Program-made: the position numbers and the translations under genes
Notes under the pieces: model-generated
The model's database searches: none
Seen by the model: only the letters and a program-made list of their open reading frames with translations
What the model was told of the DNA's origin: nothing
Shown: positions 40,288 to 52,217 of the stretch, in pieces
How the letters are laid out: every line of letters begins with the position of its first letter
Numbering within the stretch: the stretch's first letter is position 1
Assembly: GCF_017948245.1 (NCBI RefSeq)
Contig: NZ_CP072865.1
Location: 955,501 to 1,019,500, forward strand
From: Rhizobium sp. NLR16a
GTDB lineage: Bacteria; Pseudomonadota; Alphaproteobacteria; Rhizobiales; Rhizobiaceae
Direction: 5' to 3'
DNA length: 64,000 nt

Positions 40288-42044
40288 TGTCGTTTCTTTC
40301 CCGCATCATGGTCCTGAAGAGCCAGGCGCATTTCTCCGCCGGCGTCTATAACCGCTTCGGCGGCCCTTCTGCCGGCGTCGCCATCGAGGGGTCGCGCAAG
40401 AAGAAGACGGGGCAGGCAAAAAGCCGCGTCGGGCTGCTGATCCTTGGCTTCATGGGTGTCTATGTCGTCATCGGCGGCCGTCTGGTCGAATATGCCATGA
40501 AGGATCAGGAGGTCGTCTCCAGCATCCTGCCGCCCGACCGGCTTATGGCCTCGCGGCCCGACATTCTCGATCGCAATGGCGAGGTGCTGGCGACCGACAT
40601 CCGCACGGTCTCGCTGTTTGCCGAGCCGAACAAGGTCGTTGACGTCGATGAGGCGGTCGAGAAGCTTGCAACTGTTCTGCCGGAGCTCGACGTCAGGGAC
40701 ACCTACAAGAAACTTTCGGTCAAGAGCTCGCATTTCGCCTGGCTGCGCCGGCAGCTGACGCCGAAGCAGCAGAGCCAGATCCTGGCGCTCGGCATTCCCG
40801 GCATCGGCTTTCGGCCGGAGAAGCGCCGCTTCTATCCCGGCGGCTCGACCGCGGCGCACATCCTCGGCTATGTCAACATCGACAACCGCGGCGTGGCCGG
40901 CATGGAGAAATTTATCGACGACCAGGGGCTCGCCGATCTCGCCTCGGTCGGCATGACGAGCGACCAGCCGCTGGAGCCGGTGCGGCTGTCGATCGACCTG
41001 CGCGTGCAGAACATCGTTCGCGATGCCGTCGTCAACGCCGTCAACAATTTCCAGTCCAAGGGGGCCGGCGCGGCTGTTATCGACGTGCACACCGGGGAAG
41101 TGCTCGGCATGGCATCGGCACCCGACTTCGATCCGAACAATCCGCAGGAGGGCGCCAAGGAAGGCTGGCTCAACCGGATGACGAACGGCACCTTCGAAAT
41201 GGGGTCGACCTTCAAGACCTTCTCGCTGGCGATGGCGCTCGACAGCGGCAAGGTGAAGATGTCCGACACGTTCGACGCCAGCAAGCCGATCTATATCGGC
41301 GGCTTCACCATCCATGACTTTCACGGACAGCGGCGCTGGCTGACCGTTCCCGAAATCTTCCAGTATTCATCGAATATCGGCACGGCGCGCGTCATCGACC
41401 TCGTCGGCATCGACGCGCAGAAGGACTATCTGACCAAATTCGGCTTGCTGACGAAGATGCAGACCGAACTGCCGGAAGTGAAGATGCCGAGCCAGCCGCG
41501 CGTCTGGAAGAAGATCAATTCGATCACGATTTCCTTCGGCCACGGCGTCTCGACGACCGCGCTGCAGACGGGCGTGGCGGCTGCCGCCCTTGTCAACGGC
41601 GGCAAGCTGATCGAGCCGACATTCCTGCCGCGCACCCGCGAACAGGCTGACCAGGTCGCCAAGCAGGTCCTCAAGAAGTCGACCAGCGATGAGATCCGCT
41701 ATCTTCTCGATTTCAACGGTTACAAAGGGTCGGGACGCGTCGCCCGTGTTCCGGGCTTTGCCGTCGGCAGCAAGACCGGCACGGCGGACAAGGTGGTGAA
41801 CGGGCGTTATTCCGCGACGCTCAACTTCAACTCATTCATCTCCGCCTTCCCGATCGACAATCCCCAATATGTGGTCATCACCTTCTGCGACGAGCCGAAA
41901 ACAGGCGAGAAGCAATATGGTGGAACGATCTCCGCCGGTACTGCCGGCCCGATCGCTCGTGAGATCATCCGTCGCGCGGCTCCCATTCTCGGCATCGAGC
42001 CGAAATTTGGGGAGGGCGGTTCGGCCTTGCTGGTGTCTTATTGA
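40287..42044 (+). CDS. ftsI: peptidoglycan transpeptidase FtsI (PBP3)
   Basis: The 585-residue protein has one N-terminal membrane anchor (VGLLILGFMGVYVVIGGRLV, in part), a pedestal domain with RPDILDRNGEVLATD near 92, and a class B transpeptidase domain. The catalytic serine Ser307 is in STFK, followed by YSSN and the SKTGTA triad. It forms 4-3 cross-links in septal murein together with FtsW and is the target of aztreonam-type beta-lactams. ATG 40287 overlaps the ftsL stop codon (TAATG). Confidence 0.96.
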   Translation: MSFLSRIMVLKSQAHFSAGVYNRFGGPSAGVAIEGSRKKKTGQAKSRVGLLILGFMGVYVVIGGRLVEYAMKDQEVVSSILPPDRLMASRPDILDRNGEVLATDIRTVSLFAEPNKVVDVDEAVEKLATVLPELDVRDTYKKLSVKSSHFAWLRRQLTPKQQSQILALGIPGIGFRPEKRRFYPGGSTAAHILGYVNIDNRGVAGMEKFIDDQGLADLASVGMTSDQPLEPVRLSIDLRVQNIVRDAVVNAVNNFQSKGAGAAVIDVHTGEVLGMASAPDFDPNNPQEGAKEGWLNRMTNGTFEMGSTFKTFSLAMALDSGKVKMSDTFDASKPIYIGGFTIHDFHGQRRWLTVPEIFQYSSNIGTARVIDLVGIDAQKDYLTKFGLLTKMQTELPEVKMPSQPRVWKKINSITISFGHGVSTTALQTGVAAAALVNGGKLIEPTFLPRTREQADQVAKQVLKKSTSDEIRYLLDFNGYKGSGRVARVPGFAVGSKTGTADKVVNGRYSATLNFNSFISAFPIDNPQYVVITFCDEPKTGEKQYGGTISAGTAGPIAREIIRRAAPILGIEPKFGEGGSALLVSY

Positions 42045-42110
42045 GTGTGAATGAATACCGACGCCGATTCGCGAGGGGTGAACCGGCTTCAAGAGAGAAA
42101 AGTGCGTTCG

Positions 42111-43571
42111 ATGAAATTGCGAGACCTGGCCGGAGATCAGTTTCCGGAACTTGAAGCACAACTGGAAGGCCCGGCAGGCTTGCTTGATATCTCAGGCCTG
42201 TCTTCGGACAGCCGCAAGGTGGAACCGGGCAACGCTTTTGTCGCGGTCGCCGGCACCAAGGCGGATGGCGCGGGCTTCATCACGGATGCCGCCGGCCGCG
42301 GGGCCGCCGTCGCGATCACCTCCCAGGCTGTCGATGCTCCCATCCCGGTGCTTGCGGTCAAGGAGCCGCGCCGCTTCCTTTCCATTGCCGCCTCCCGCTT
42401 TTACGGCAGGCAGCCCGAGACCATGGTCGCCGTCACCGGCACGGCCGGCAAGACTTCCGTCGCCTCTTTCACCCGCCAGATCTGGGCACATGCCGGCCAG
42501 GCAGCCGCGATGATCGGCACAACAGGTGTCGTTTCGCCGACGCGCAATGAATATGGCGCACTGACGACGCCGGATCCGGTGTCGCTGCACAAACTGCTGG
42601 CGGAGCTCGCCGACGAGGGTGTTACGCATGCCTCGATGGAGGCTTCCAGCCACGGCCTCGACCAATGCCGTCTCGACGGCGTCAGGCTCGCCGCCGCAGC
42701 CTTCACCAATCTCGGCCGCGATCACATGGATTATCATCCGACGATCGAGGCCTACATGGCCGCCAAGATGCGGCTTTTCGATACGCTGCTGCCCAAGGGT
42801 GCCCCGGCCGTCGTCTTCGCGGACGATCCGTGGTCTGCTCAGGCCATCAAGGCGGCTGCCGATGCGGGTCACGATGTCCGCACCGTCGGGCGCAAGGGGC
42901 AATATCTGTCATTGAAACGCGTCGAGCATTTTCGCCACAAGCAGACGGCAGAGATCCATATCGGCGACGAGATCTTCGAGGTGGATATTCCGCTGGCCGG
43001 CGATTTCCAGGTCGCCAACGCGCTGGTTGCGGCAGGACTTGCCATGTCCACGGGAGTCGAACCGAAGGTCGCGATGGCGGCGCTCGAGAAACTGGTGGGC
43101 GCGTCCGGCCGCCTCGAACTGGTCGGCCATACCAAAGATGGCGCACTCGCTTATGTCGATTATGCCCACAAGCCGGATGCGTTGGAAAATGTGCTGAATT
43201 CGGTGAGGCCATTCACCACCGGCCGTGTCGTCGTCGTCTTCGGCTGCGGCGGCGACCGCGACCGCGGCAAGCGGCCGATCATGGGTGAAATCGCCTGCCG
43301 CCTTGCCGATGTCGTCATCGTCACCGACGACAATCCGCGTTCGGAGGAGCCGGCTTCGATCCGGGCCGAGATCATGGCGGCAGCAGGTTGCGCCTCCGAG
43401 ATCGGCGATCGCGCCGCGGCTATCCGCGAGGCGGTCGGCATGCTGAAAACCGGCGATACGCTGATCGTTGCCGGCAAGGGGCACGAGGAGGGGCAGACGA
43501 TTGGGAGCGTCACACTGCCGTTCTCCGACCACGCGGAGGTGCGCAAGGCCTTGGAGGAACTGCAATCTTGA
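42111..43571 (+). CDS. murE: UDP-MurNAc-Ala-Glu:meso-diaminopimelate ligase MurE
   Basis: The 486-residue ligase has the three Mur domains. GTAGKTS is the ATP loop near 115, TTPDPVSL and [15 protein letters not shown] follow, and the DNPR motif at 407-410 marks meso-diaminopimelate specificity. GKGHEEGQ lies near the end. ATG 42111 is chosen from alignment memory; the frame remains open to 42051 but the earlier ATG has no better ribosome-binding site. It follows ftsI after 66 bases and overlaps murF. Confidence 0.95.
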   Translation: MKLRDLAGDQFPELEAQLEGPAGLLDISGLSSDSRKVEPGNAFVAVAGTKADGAGFITDAAGRGAAVAITSQAVDAPIPVLAVKEPRRFLSIAASRFYGRQPETMVAVTGTAGKTSVASFTRQIWAHAGQAAAMIGTTGVVSPTRNEYGALTTPDPVSLHKLLAELADEGVTHASMEASSHGLDQCRLDGVRLAAAAFTNLGRDHMDYHPTIEAYMAAKMRLFDTLLPKGAPAVVFADDPWSAQAIKAAADAGHDVRTVGRKGQYLSLKRVEHFRHKQTAEIHIGDEIFEVDIPLAGDFQVANALVAAGLAMSTGVEPKVAMAALEKLVGASGRLELVGHTKDGALAYVDYAHKPDALENVLNSVRPFTTGRVVVVFGCGGDRDRGKRPIMGEIACRLADVVIVTDDNPRSEEPASIRAEIMAAAGCASEIGDRAAAIREAVGMLKTGDTLIVAGKGHEEGQTIGSVTLPFSDHAEVRKALEELQS

Positions 43572-45001
43572 GCTGGCTCTGGACGACCGAAGACATGATC
43601 GCAGCGATGGCGGGGCGCCCCTTCGGCACGCTGCCCGAAGGCATCACCGGCATTTCCATCGACAGCCGCTCGATTAGATCAGGCGAAGCCTTCTTCGCGA
43701 TCAAGGGCGACCGCGTCGACGGTCACGATTATGCTTCGATGGCAATGGCGAATGGGGCTTCGCTGCTGGTCGTCAGCGAGGCGAGGCTTCCCGCGATGGG
43801 TCGCCTGACGGTGCCGATGATTGTCGTCGACGACGTGCTCGCCGCACTCGGCCGCCTGGGACAGGCTTCCCGCGAGCGCTCGCGGGCAAAGATCATCGCC
43901 GTCACCGGTTCTGTCGGCAAGACAACCACCAAGGAGATGCTGCGGCACGTGCTGTCGCCGTCGGGCAAGGTGCACGCCTCCGTCGCCTCCTTCAACAATC
44001 ACTGGGGCGTGCCGCTGACGCTGGCGCGCATGCCTGATGATACGGATTACGGCGTCTTCGAGGTCGGCATGAACCATCCGGGTGAGATCCGGCCGCTGGT
44101 GGCGATGATTCGCCCCGATGTCGCGGTCATCACGACGATCGCGCCGGCCCATCTCGGCAATTTCAAGAGCATCAGGGAGATTGCTGCCGCTAAAGCGGAG
44201 ATCTTCGAGGGGCTCGAGCCCGGCGGCCATGTCGTGCTCAACCGCGACAATGACCAGTTCAATTTCCTTGATCGAACGGCGCAGTCGCTCGGCATCGAGC
44301 ATATTCATTCCTTCGGCCAGCATGCCAAGGCGGAATTCCGGCTCGCGGAATTCAACGGCTCGGACGAGAATTCGACGTTGTGGCTGACGATCGGCGGCGA
44401 GACGCTGGAGGTCGCGATCGGTGCGCCGGGCCGCCATATCGCCGAAAATGCTCTCGCGGCGCTCGGCGTTGTCAGGATCGTCGGCGCCGATATGGAAAAG
44501 GCGATCGGGGCGCTTGGGACGCTGCAGCCGGAAAAGGGCAGGGGCAAGCGCCACCGGCTGTCGATCGGCAGCGGCAGCTTCACGCTGATCGACGAGAGCT
44601 ATAACGCCAATCCCGCTTCGATGCGCGCGGCGATCGCACTGCTGGCGGCCTCCGAGCCGACCGGCCGCGGACGCCGTATCGCCGTGCTCGGCGACATGCT
44701 CGAGATGGGCGAGTATGCTCAGAAGGTCCATAGCGATCTCGCCGTGCCGCTACTTGCGGCCGGCATCGAACATGTCTGGCTCGCAGGAGCAGAGATGGTG
44801 GCGCTGAAGGAATCGCTGCCGGAAAGCGTCCAGGTCGAATATAGCGAGAGGACGGACGAATTGGCGAAATATGTATTGAACTCGGTCGCACCGGGCGACG
44901 TGTTGATGGTGAAATCGTCTCTGGGCATCGGTTTCGGCAAGATCGTCGCCGCGCTCCTTGACAAGTTCCCAGCATTTGCCGACACGCAACGCGAACTTTG
45001 A
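43568..45001 (+). CDS. murF: UDP-MurNAc-tripeptide:D-Ala-D-Ala ligase MurF
   Basis: The 477-residue ligase shows [18 protein letters not shown] near 28 (abridged), the ATP loop [17 protein letters not shown] [14 protein letters not shown] near 112, [24 protein letters not shown] and the C-domain [11 protein letters not shown]. It adds D-Ala-D-Ala to complete the pentapeptide. The start is TTG 43568, which overlaps the murE stop (TTGA) and has GGAGGAAC at 43553-43560 about 8 bases upstream. The first ATG (43595) would cut off conserved residues. Confidence 0.94.
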   Translation: MSWLWTTEDMIAAMAGRPFGTLPEGITGISIDSRSIRSGEAFFAIKGDRVDGHDYASMAMANGASLLVVSEARLPAMGRLTVPMIVVDDVLAALGRLGQASRERSRAKIIAVTGSVGKTTTKEMLRHVLSPSGKVHASVASFNNHWGVPLTLARMPDDTDYGVFEVGMNHPGEIRPLVAMIRPDVAVITTIAPAHLGNFKSIREIAAAKAEIFEGLEPGGHVVLNRDNDQFNFLDRTAQSLGIEHIHSFGQHAKAEFRLAEFNGSDENSTLWLTIGGETLEVAIGAPGRHIAENALAALGVVRIVGADMEKAIGALGTLQPEKGRGKRHRLSIGSGSFTLIDESYNANPASMRAAIALLAASEPTGRGRRIAVLGDMLEMGEYAQKVHSDLAVPLLAAGIEHVWLAGAEMVALKESLPESVQVEYSERTDELAKYVLNSVAPGDVLMVKSSLGIGFGKIVAALLDKFPAFADTQREL

Positions 45002-45023
45002 TCGGGTAAACAAGGGGCCCTGA

Positions 45024-46124
45024 ATGCTGATCTGGCTTGTCGAACTGTCGGAATATTTCAAATTTCTGAATCTGTTCAGATATATCACTTTCCGCACAGG
45101 GGCCGCTCTCTTCACCTCCGCATTGATTGTTTTCCTGTTCGGGCCGACGATCATCAATTCGCTGCGCATCCGGCAGGGCAAGGGGCAACCGATCCGCGCG
45201 GACGGGCCGCAGACGCATTTCAAGAAGGCCGGCACGCCGACCATGGGCGGGCTGATGATCCTGGCCGGCATCGTCGGGGCGTCGCTGCTCTGGGCCGATC
45301 TTTCCAACGTCTATGTCGTCGCCACCTTGCTGGTGACGCTGGGCTTCGGCGCAATCGGCTTCTATGACGATTATCTCAAGGTGACCAAGCAGAGTCACAA
45401 AGGCTTTTCCGGCAAGGCGCGTCTCGGCATCGAATTCGTCATCGCCGGCATCGCGGTCTATTTCATGATGCGCACGGCCCTTGCATCGGGGACCGCCGGT
45501 TCGACCTTCGGTTCCTCCATCGCTTTTCCCTTCTTCAAGGACTTCCTGATCAATCTCGGCATCATGTTCGTCGTCTTCGGCGGCTTCGTCATCGTCGGCG
45601 CCGGCAATGCCGTCAATCTGACCGATGGCCTCGACGGGCTTGCCATCGTGCCAGTCATGATCGCTGCCGCCTCCTTCGGCGTCATCGCCTATCTCGCCGG
45701 CAATGTGGTGTTTGCGAACTACCTGCAGATCAATTTCGTGCCCGGCACCGGTGAGCTCGCCGTCGTGCTCGGCGCCGTCATTGGCGCCGGCCTCGGCTTC
45801 CTCTGGTTCAACGCGCCGCCGGCCGCCATCTTCATGGGCGATACCGGCTCGCTTGCGCTCGGCGGCACGATCGGCACCGTTGCCGTCGCCACCAAGCATG
45901 AGATCGTCATGGCGATCATCGGCGGCCTCTTCGTCATTGAGACGCTGTCGGTCATCATCCAGGTCGGCTTCTTCAAGATGACCGGCCGGCGCGTCTTCCT
46001 GATGGCGCCGATCCATCATCATTTCGAGAAGAAGGGCTGGACCGAGAGCCAGGTGGTGATCCGCTTCTGGATCATCGCCGTCGGCCTGGCCCTGCTCGGC
46101 CTTTCGACGCTGAAGCTCCGGTGA
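45024..46124 (+). CDS. mraY: phospho-MurNAc-pentapeptide transferase MraY
   Basis: The 366-residue integral membrane enzyme has ten hydrophobic segments. Conserved loops are [23 protein letters not shown] (abridged), FYDDYLK with the DD pair, [13 protein letters not shown] and the [14 protein letters not shown]-terminal loop. It transfers phospho-MurNAc-pentapeptide to undecaprenyl phosphate, giving lipid I. ATG 45024 follows AAGGGGCCCTGA. It lies 22 bases after murF. Confidence 0.96.
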   Translation: MLIWLVELSEYFKFLNLFRYITFRTGAALFTSALIVFLFGPTIINSLRIRQGKGQPIRADGPQTHFKKAGTPTMGGLMILAGIVGASLLWADLSNVYVVATLLVTLGFGAIGFYDDYLKVTKQSHKGFSGKARLGIEFVIAGIAVYFMMRTALASGTAGSTFGSSIAFPFFKDFLINLGIMFVVFGGFVIVGAGNAVNLTDGLDGLAIVPVMIAAASFGVIAYLAGNVVFANYLQINFVPGTGELAVVLGAVIGAGLGFLWFNAPPAAIFMGDTGSLALGGTIGTVAVATKHEIVMAIIGGLFVIETLSVIIQVGFFKMTGRRVFLMAPIHHHFEKKGWTESQVVIRFWIIAVGLALLGLSTLKLR

Positions 46125-46131
46125 GGCGGCG

Positions 46132-47544
46132 ATGATCCCCGCCACGACGCTCAAGGACAAGAAGGTCGCGCTCTTCGGGCTCGGCGGCTCCGGTTTTGCG
46201 ACTGCTCACGCGCTCGTCGCGGGCGGCGCCGAGGTGACCGCGTGGGACGACAATCCCGACAGCGTCGCCAAGGCTTCGGCGGAAGGCATCCGGACGGAGG
46301 ATCTGCACGTCATCGACTGGAGCCAGCAGGCGCTGTTCGTGCTGTCCCCCGGCGTGCCGCTCACCCATCCCAAGCCGCACTGGACCGTCGACCTCGCGCG
46401 GGCGGCCGGCGTCGACATCGTCGGCGACGTCGAGCTCTTCGTGCGCGAACGCCGCGCCCATGCGCCGGATTGCCCCTTCATCGCCATCACCGGCACCAAC
46501 GGCAAGTCGACGACGACGGCGCTGATCGCCCACATCCTGAAATCCGCAGGCTACGACACTCAGCTCGGCGGCAATATCGGCACGGCGGTGCTGACGCTCG
46601 ATCCGCCGAAGGCGGGGCGTTATTTTGTCATCGAATGCTCTTCCTATCAGATCGATCTGGCGCCGACGCTGAACCCCTCCGCGGGCATCCTGCTCAACCT
46701 GACGCCCGATCATCTCGACCGCCATGGCACAATGCAGCACTACGCCGACATCAAGGAGCGTCTGGTCGCCGGCAGCGATGTCGCAGTCGTCGGCATCGAT
46801 GACAGCCATTCGGCGCTGATCGCCGACCGGATCGAGCGGGCAGGTGTCAAGGTGGTCCGGATTTCGCGCCGCAACGTGGTGGCTGAGGGCATCTATGCCG
46901 AGGGCACTACGCTCGTTAAGGCCGGCGGCGGCGCCATGCTGCCCTTTGCGGAGATCGACGGCATTCAGACGCTGCGCGGCAGCCACAATGCGCAGAATGC
47001 CGCCGCGGCCGTTGCCGCCTGCCTTGCCGTCGGGGTTTCCGCCGACGACATTCGTTCGGGCCTTGCCTCCTTTCCCGGCCTCAAGCACCGTATGCAGCCT
47101 GTGGGCAAACGAGGCCGCGTCGTTTTCGTCAACGATTCCAAGGCGACCAATGCCGATGCCGCGGCGCCGGCGCTTTCGAGCTATGATCGCATCTACTGGA
47201 TCGCCGGCGGCCTGCCGAAGGCTGGCGGCATCACGACGCTCGTGCCCTATTTCCCGCGCATCGCCAAGGCCTATCTGATCGGCGAGGCGGCAGCGGAGTT
47301 CGCCGCCACACTCGGCGAGGCCGTGCCCTACGAGATCTCCGGCACGCTGGAGCGCGCAGTCGCACATGCGGCGGCCGATGCGGAGCGCGACGAAGCTGCT
47401 GCTTCCGCCGTGATGTTATCCCCGGCTTGCGCAAGCTTCGACCAGTATAAGAACTTCGAAGTCAGGGGCGATGCCTTCGTCAGCCATGTGGCCGCCCTTG
47501 ACGGAATGACGATGCTGATCGGTCCGGCAACAGGAGAGAGATGA
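46132..47544 (+). CDS. murD: UDP-MurNAc-L-alanine:D-glutamate ligase MurD
   Basis: The 470-residue ligase has an N-terminal [14 protein letters not shown] nucleotide fold, [10 protein letters not shown], the ATP loop [14 protein letters not shown] near 121, and [34 protein letters not shown], and [13 protein letters not shown] follow. It adds D-Glu in the cytoplasm. ATG 46132 is 7 bases after mraY; the ftsW ATG follows its stop by one base. Confidence 0.96.
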   Translation: MIPATTLKDKKVALFGLGGSGFATAHALVAGGAEVTAWDDNPDSVAKASAEGIRTEDLHVIDWSQQALFVLSPGVPLTHPKPHWTVDLARAAGVDIVGDVELFVRERRAHAPDCPFIAITGTNGKSTTTALIAHILKSAGYDTQLGGNIGTAVLTLDPPKAGRYFVIECSSYQIDLAPTLNPSAGILLNLTPDHLDRHGTMQHYADIKERLVAGSDVAVVGIDDSHSALIADRIERAGVKVVRISRRNVVAEGIYAEGTTLVKAGGGAMLPFAEIDGIQTLRGSHNAQNAAAAVAACLAVGVSADDIRSGLASFPGLKHRMQPVGKRGRVVFVNDSKATNADAAAPALSSYDRIYWIAGGLPKAGGITTLVPYFPRIAKAYLIGEAAAEFAATLGEAVPYEISGTLERAVAHAAADAERDEAAASAVMLSPACASFDQYKNFEVRGDAFVSHVAALDGMTMLIGPATGER

Positions 47545-47545
47545 C

Positions 47546-48700
47546 ATGGTAAGCCGCGCGGAACGTGGGCCTCTGGCCGATTGGTTCTGGACCATCGACC
47601 GCTTCTTCCTGGCGATGTTCATATTCCTGATGGGCATCGGGTTCATGCTGTCGTTTGCGGCATCTCCAGCTGTTGCCGAGCGCATCGGGCTCGAACCCTT
47701 CCATTTCGTCAAGCGTCATGCGGCCTTCATGATCCCGTCGATCGCCGTCATGCTCGGGCTGTCGTTCCTGACGCCGCGCCAGGTGCGGCGAACCGCGATC
47801 CTGCTCCTGATCATTTCGCTCGCCATGATGGTGCTGGTTCTCTTCGTCGGCCAGGAGGTCAAGGGCGGCAGGCGCTGGATCTGGATCGCCGGCCTTTCAA
47901 TCCAGCCGTCGGAATTCATGAAGCCCGCTTTCGTCGTCGTCTGCGCCTGGCTGTTTGCCGAGCATGCGCGTCAGCCTGAAATCCCCGGCAATCTCTTTGC
48001 CATCATTCTGTTCGGCATCGTTGCGGCGCTGCTGGTCGCGCAGCCCGACCTCGGTCAAACCATCCTGACGACCGCCGTCTGGGGTGGCATGTTCTTCATG
48101 GCCGGCATGCCGTGGATCTGGATCATGCTGCTCGGCATCGGCGGCGCCGGCGGTCTGCTCAGCGCCTACTACGTCTTTCCGCACGTTGCGCTGCGCATAG
48201 ACAAGTTCATGACCGGCGAAGGTGACACGTTCCAGATCGACACGGCGCGTGAGGCGATCATCCGCGGCAGCTGGTTCGGTCAGGGGCCGGGCGAAGGCAT
48301 CGTCAAGCGTATTATCCCGGATGCGCATACCGACTTCATCTTCTCGGTCGCGGCCGAGGAATTCGGCATCGTCTTCTGCATGGCGCTCGTTGCGCTGTTT
48401 TCCGCGCTGGTGCTGCGCGGCCTCTCGCATGCCTATCGCGAGCGCAATGATTTCAACCGCTTTGCCGTCGCTGGCCTCGTGCTGCAGATGGGCATTCAGT
48501 CGATTATCAACATCGGCGTCAATCTTGAACTGCTGCCGGCGAAGGGGATGACGCTGCCGCTGATTTCCTACGGCGGCTCGTCCATGGTGGCGATCTGCGT
48601 CACCGCCGGCTTCATTCTGGCGCTGACGCGCCACCGCCCGGAAAAACGTGCGCAGGACCGGAGCCTCTTCCGCGTCCCGCACGGCATGCCCGCGGAGTAA
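47546..48700 (+). CDS. ftsW: septal peptidoglycan polymerase FtsW
   Basis: The 384-residue SEDS protein has about ten membrane segments. Signature parts are RRWIWIAGLSIQPSEFMKP, LVAQPDLGQTILTTAVW, EGIVKRIIPDAHTDFIFSVAAEEFG (abridged) and the end LPAKGMTLPLISYGGSSM, which distinguish FtsW/RodA. Location beside ftsI and the mur genes points to FtsW. It polymerises glycan strands from lipid II together with FtsI. It follows murD by one base and precedes murG by six. Confidence 0.95.
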   Translation: MVSRAERGPLADWFWTIDRFFLAMFIFLMGIGFMLSFAASPAVAERIGLEPFHFVKRHAAFMIPSIAVMLGLSFLTPRQVRRTAILLLIISLAMMVLVLFVGQEVKGGRRWIWIAGLSIQPSEFMKPAFVVVCAWLFAEHARQPEIPGNLFAIILFGIVAALLVAQPDLGQTILTTAVWGGMFFMAGMPWIWIMLLGIGGAGGLLSAYYVFPHVALRIDKFMTGEGDTFQIDTAREAIIRGSWFGQGPGEGIVKRIIPDAHTDFIFSVAAEEFGIVFCMALVALFSALVLRGLSHAYRERNDFNRFAVAGLVLQMGIQSIINIGVNLELLPAKGMTLPLISYGGSSMVAICVTAGFILALTRHRPEKRAQDRSLFRVPHGMPAE

Positions 48701-48706
48701 GAGGTC

Positions 48707-49831
48707 ATGAGCAAAGGCATCGTGCTGCTTGCCGCCGGGGGGACCGGCGGCCATGTGTTCCCGGCGGAGGCGCTGGCCTTCAAGCTGAGGGAGCGTGGTT
48801 ATTCGGTGCATCTCGTCACTGACAGCCGGGCCGAACGCTACGCCGGCAAGTTCCCGGCCGAGGAGATCCATGTCGTGCCGTCGGCGACGATCGGCTCGAA
48901 GAACCCCGTTGCCGTCGCCCGCTCGCTGTGGACACTGTGGAGCGGCATTCGAGCGGCCAAAAGGCTGATCCAGCGGCTGAAGCCGGTGATTGTTGTCGGC
49001 TTCGGCGGTTACCCCACCGTGCCGCCGCTGCTGGCCGCGACGCGGCTCGGCGTCGCCTCGATGCTGCATGAGCAGAATGCGGTCATGGGCCGCGCCAACA
49101 AGGCGCTGGCGCCGCGCGTCAGGGCGATTGCCGGCGGCTTTCTGCCGGAAAGTGGCGATGCTTTTTCCGATAAGACGGTTGCAACAGGCAATCCCGTGCG
49201 CCCGGCAATTCTTGCCGCAGCCGAGCAGCCTTACACGCCGTCGCATCCCGGTGAGCCCTTCAATCTCGTCGTTTTCGGCGGCAGCCAGGGCGCGCAGTAT
49301 TTTTCCAAGGCCATGCCGACGGCGATCAGCCTTCTCGATGACGGTCTGCGCACACGGCTCAGGGTGACGCAGCAGGTGCGCCCTGAGGATTTGGAAATGG
49401 TCAGCGGCTGTGTCGCCAAGCTGGAGATGGGAGCCGACATCGCGCCATTTTTCAACGATATGGCGGAACGTCTTGCACAGGCACATCTGGTGATCTGCCG
49501 CTCCGGCGCTTCGACGGTTTCGGAGATCTCCGTCATCGGACGCCCGGCCATTCTCGTGCCCTATCCGCATGCGCTCGACCATGATCAGGCGGCGAACGCC
49601 GCAGCACTGGCTGCGACCGGGGGGGCGAAGGTGATCTCTCAGTCTGAGCTTTCACCTGAGCGTATCGCCTCTATACTGAGCCATGTGATGAACGATCCGG
49701 ACAAGCTTTCGCAGATGGCGGCGGCGGCCAAGCTCGCCGGGAAACCGAACGCGGCGAACTTGCTTGCCGACATGGTTGAGGCTATTGCCGCCGGCAAGAC
49801 AGTCTCAGAATTCAAGAGGACACGCGCATGA
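48707..49831 (+). CDS. murG: UDP-GlcNAc:lipid I N-acetylglucosaminyltransferase MurG
   Basis: The 374-residue GT28 enzyme has the N-terminal G-loop [45 protein letters not shown] and VVFGGSQGA. The UDP-GlcNAc-binding segment reads [19 protein letters not shown], followed by [14 protein letters not shown]. It converts lipid I to lipid II at the inner membrane. AAGAGGTC precedes ATG 48707. Its TGA overlaps the murC ATG. Confidence 0.96.
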   Translation: MSKGIVLLAAGGTGGHVFPAEALAFKLRERGYSVHLVTDSRAERYAGKFPAEEIHVVPSATIGSKNPVAVARSLWTLWSGIRAAKRLIQRLKPVIVVGFGGYPTVPPLLAATRLGVASMLHEQNAVMGRANKALAPRVRAIAGGFLPESGDAFSDKTVATGNPVRPAILAAAEQPYTPSHPGEPFNLVVFGGSQGAQYFSKAMPTAISLLDDGLRTRLRVTQQVRPEDLEMVSGCVAKLEMGADIAPFFNDMAERLAQAHLVICRSGASTVSEISVIGRPAILVPYPHALDHDQAANAAALAATGGAKVISQSELSPERIASILSHVMNDPDKLSQMAAAAKLAGKPNAANLLADMVEAIAAGKTVSEFKRTRA

Positions 49832-51243
49832 AACTGCCGAAGGCGATCGGTCTCGTCCATTTTATCGGCATTGGCGGCATCGGCATGAGCGGCATTGCCG
49901 AAGTGCTGCACAATCTCGGGCACAAGGTGCAGGGATCGGATCAATCCGACAGCGCCAATGTGCAGCGACTGCGCGACAAAGGCATTGAGGTATTCGTCGG
50001 CCATCGCGCCGAAAATCTCGGTGATGCCGAAGTTGTGGTCGTTTCGACGGCGATCAAGAAGACCAATCCGGAACTTATCGCCGCGCGTGAAAAGCTGCTG
50101 CCGGTGGTACGCCGCGCCGAAATGCTCGCCGAGCTGATGCGCTTCCGCAATGCGATCGCCATTGGCGGCACCCACGGCAAGACGACGACCACCTCGCTGG
50201 TCGCCACCCTGCTCGAAGCCGGCGGGCTCGATCCGACCGTCATCAACGGCGGCATCATCAACGCCTACGGCACCAACGCCCGCATGGGCGAGGGCGAGTG
50301 GATGGTGGTCGAGGCCGACGAATCCGACGGCACCTTCCTGAAACTTCCAGCCGATGTCGCCGTCATCACCAATATTGACCCGGAGCACCTCGACCATTAT
50401 GGCAGTTTCGACGCCGTGCGCGCCGCCTTCCGGCAATTCGTCGAAAACGTGCCGTTCTACGGCTTCGGCGTGATGTGCCTCGACCATCCCGAGGTGCAGG
50501 CGTTGGTCGGCCGCATCGAAGACCGCAAGATCATCACCTATGGCGAGAACCCGCAAGCCGACGTGCGTTTCAAGAATGTGCGCATCGACGGCACGCGCTC
50601 GATCTTCGACGTCGAGATCCGCCGTCGCCGCACCGGCCAGAGGACCGAGCTCAAGGGGCTGGTCATGCCGATGCCCGGCCGCCACAATATATCGAACGCC
50701 ACGGCGGCGATCGCGGTCGCCAACCGACTTGGCATCTCGAGTGAAGATATCGCCAAGGGGCTTTCTTCCTTCGGCGGCGTCAAGCGTCGCTTCACGCTGA
50801 CCGGCGAATGGAACGGGGTGCAGATCTTCGACGACTACGGCCACCATCCGGTGGAGATCAAAGCGGTGCTGAAGGCGGCCCGTGAATCCTGCAAGGGGCG
50901 CATCATCGCCGTCCATCAACCGCATCGTTACACGCGTCTCGCGAGCCTGTTCGAGGAATTCGCCGCCTGCTTCAACGACGCCGACAGCATTTTCCTGGCG
51001 CCCGTTTATGCGGCAGGCGAGGATGCGATCGAAGGGATCGACTCCATGTCGCTCGTCTCGCGGATTAAATCCGGCGGCCATCGCGACGCCCGCTTCCTCG
51101 CTTCGGCGGAGCTTCTGCCGCAAATGGTTGCGGAGGTTGCAAAGCCTGGTGATTTCGTGGTTCTGTTGGGGGCTGGGAGCATCACATCATGGGCGGCAGC
51201 ACTGCCCAAGCAACTGGAAGGTCTATCGGGAAAGTCCGCATGA
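49828..51243 (+). CDS. murC: UDP-MurNAc:L-alanine ligase MurC
   Basis: The 471-residue ligase shows [18 protein letters not shown] at the start, the ATP loop [19 protein letters not shown] (abridged), EADESDGTF and [30 protein letters not shown] and [12 protein letters not shown] follow. It performs the first committed amino acid addition of the stem peptide. ATG 49828 overlaps murG (ATGA), and its own TGA overlaps murB. Confidence 0.96.
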   Translation: MKLPKAIGLVHFIGIGGIGMSGIAEVLHNLGHKVQGSDQSDSANVQRLRDKGIEVFVGHRAENLGDAEVVVVSTAIKKTNPELIAAREKLLPVVRRAEMLAELMRFRNAIAIGGTHGKTTTTSLVATLLEAGGLDPTVINGGIINAYGTNARMGEGEWMVVEADESDGTFLKLPADVAVITNIDPEHLDHYGSFDAVRAAFRQFVENVPFYGFGVMCLDHPEVQALVGRIEDRKIITYGENPQADVRFKNVRIDGTRSIFDVEIRRRRTGQRTELKGLVMPMPGRHNISNATAAIAVANRLGISSEDIAKGLSSFGGVKRRFTLTGEWNGVQIFDDYGHHPVEIKAVLKAARESCKGRIIAVHQPHRYTRLASLFEEFAACFNDADSIFLAPVYAAGEDAIEGIDSMSLVSRIKSGGHRDARFLASAELLPQMVAEVAKPGDFVVLLGAGSITSWAAALPKQLEGLSGKSA

Positions 51244-52214
51244 AACAGGTGAATGGGGAAAAGCTTCTGGCGTCTCTCGGAGACGGTGTAAAGGATATCC
51301 GCGGCCGTATCACGCCGGATGCCCCCATGGATCGCGTCACCTGGTTCAGGGCCGGCGGCCTCGCCGAACTGATGTTCCAGCCGCATGACGTCGACGACCT
51401 CATTGCCTTCCTGAAGATATTGCCGGAAGAGGTACCTCTGACGGTGGTCGGCGTCGGCTCCAACATCCTGGTGCGCGACGGCGGCATTCCAGGCGTTGTG
51501 CTGCGCCTCTCGGCCAAAGGCTTCGGCTTCGTCGAGCTTGCCGGCGAAAACCGCATCCTCGCCGGCGCCATCTGCCCCGACAAACACGTCGCGGCAATGG
51601 CGATGGACAACGGCATCGGCGGCTTCCATTTCTTCTACGGCATTCCGGGCGGTATCGGCGGCGCGGCGCGGATGAATGCCGGCGCCAACGGTGTCGAGAC
51701 GCGTGAGCGGCTGATCGAGGTTAACGCCGTCGACCGCAAGGGCAACAAGCATGTGCTTTCCAATGCGGAGATGGGTTATTCCTACCGGCATTCAAAGGCA
51801 CCCGCCGATCTGATCTTCACCTCGGTCCTGTTCGAGGGCTATCCGGAAGATCGCGCCCAGATCCGCGCCGAAATGGACGCTGTGCGCAATCACCGCGAGA
51901 CGGTGCAGCCGGTGCGTGAGAAAACCGGCGGTTCGACCTTCAAGAACCCGCCCGGCCATTCCGCTTGGAAGCTGATCGACGAAGCCGGCTGCCGCGGCTT
52001 GGTGATCGGCGGTGCGCAGATGTCATCGCTTCACTGCAACTTCATGATCAACATGGGCCAGGCGACCGGCTATGATCTCGAATATCTCGGCGAGCAGGTT
52101 CGCCGTGAGGTCTTCGAGAAAGACGGCATCAAGCTCGAATGGGAAATCAAGCGCCTCGGCGTCTTCATGCCCGGCCGGGAAGTGCGCCCGTTCCAGGGCG
52201 TGACGAGCGAATAG
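51240..52214 (+). CDS. murB: UDP-N-acetylenolpyruvoylglucosamine reductase MurB
   Basis: The 324-residue flavoenzyme has [15 protein letters not shown] near 37, [35 protein letters not shown] and [18 protein letters not shown], with the catalytic Ser in STFKNP. It reduces enolpyruvyl-UDP-GlcNAc to UDP-MurNAc with NADPH. ATG 51240 overlaps the murC stop; the frame upstream is inside murC. It is the last rightward gene before the opposite-strand epimerase, with only 3 bases between the two stop codons. Confidence 0.96.
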   Translation: MKQVNGEKLLASLGDGVKDIRGRITPDAPMDRVTWFRAGGLAELMFQPHDVDDLIAFLKILPEEVPLTVVGVGSNILVRDGGIPGVVLRLSAKGFGFVELAGENRILAGAICPDKHVAAMAMDNGIGGFHFFYGIPGGIGGAARMNAGANGVETRERLIEVNAVDRKGNKHVLSNAEMGYSYRHSKAPADLIFTSVLFEGYPEDRAQIRAEMDAVRNHRETVQPVREKTGGSTFKNPPGHSAWKLIDEAGCRGLVIGGAQMSSLHCNFMINMGQATGYDLEYLGEQVRREVFEKDGIKLEWEIKRLGVFMPGREVRPFQGVTSE

Positions 52215-52217
52215 GGC

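Noticed and set aside
44580..46160. Leftward 526-codon frame opposite murF and mraY
   Set aside because: It is a shadow frame caused by GC-rich codon bias; the sense strand holds two well-recognised genes.
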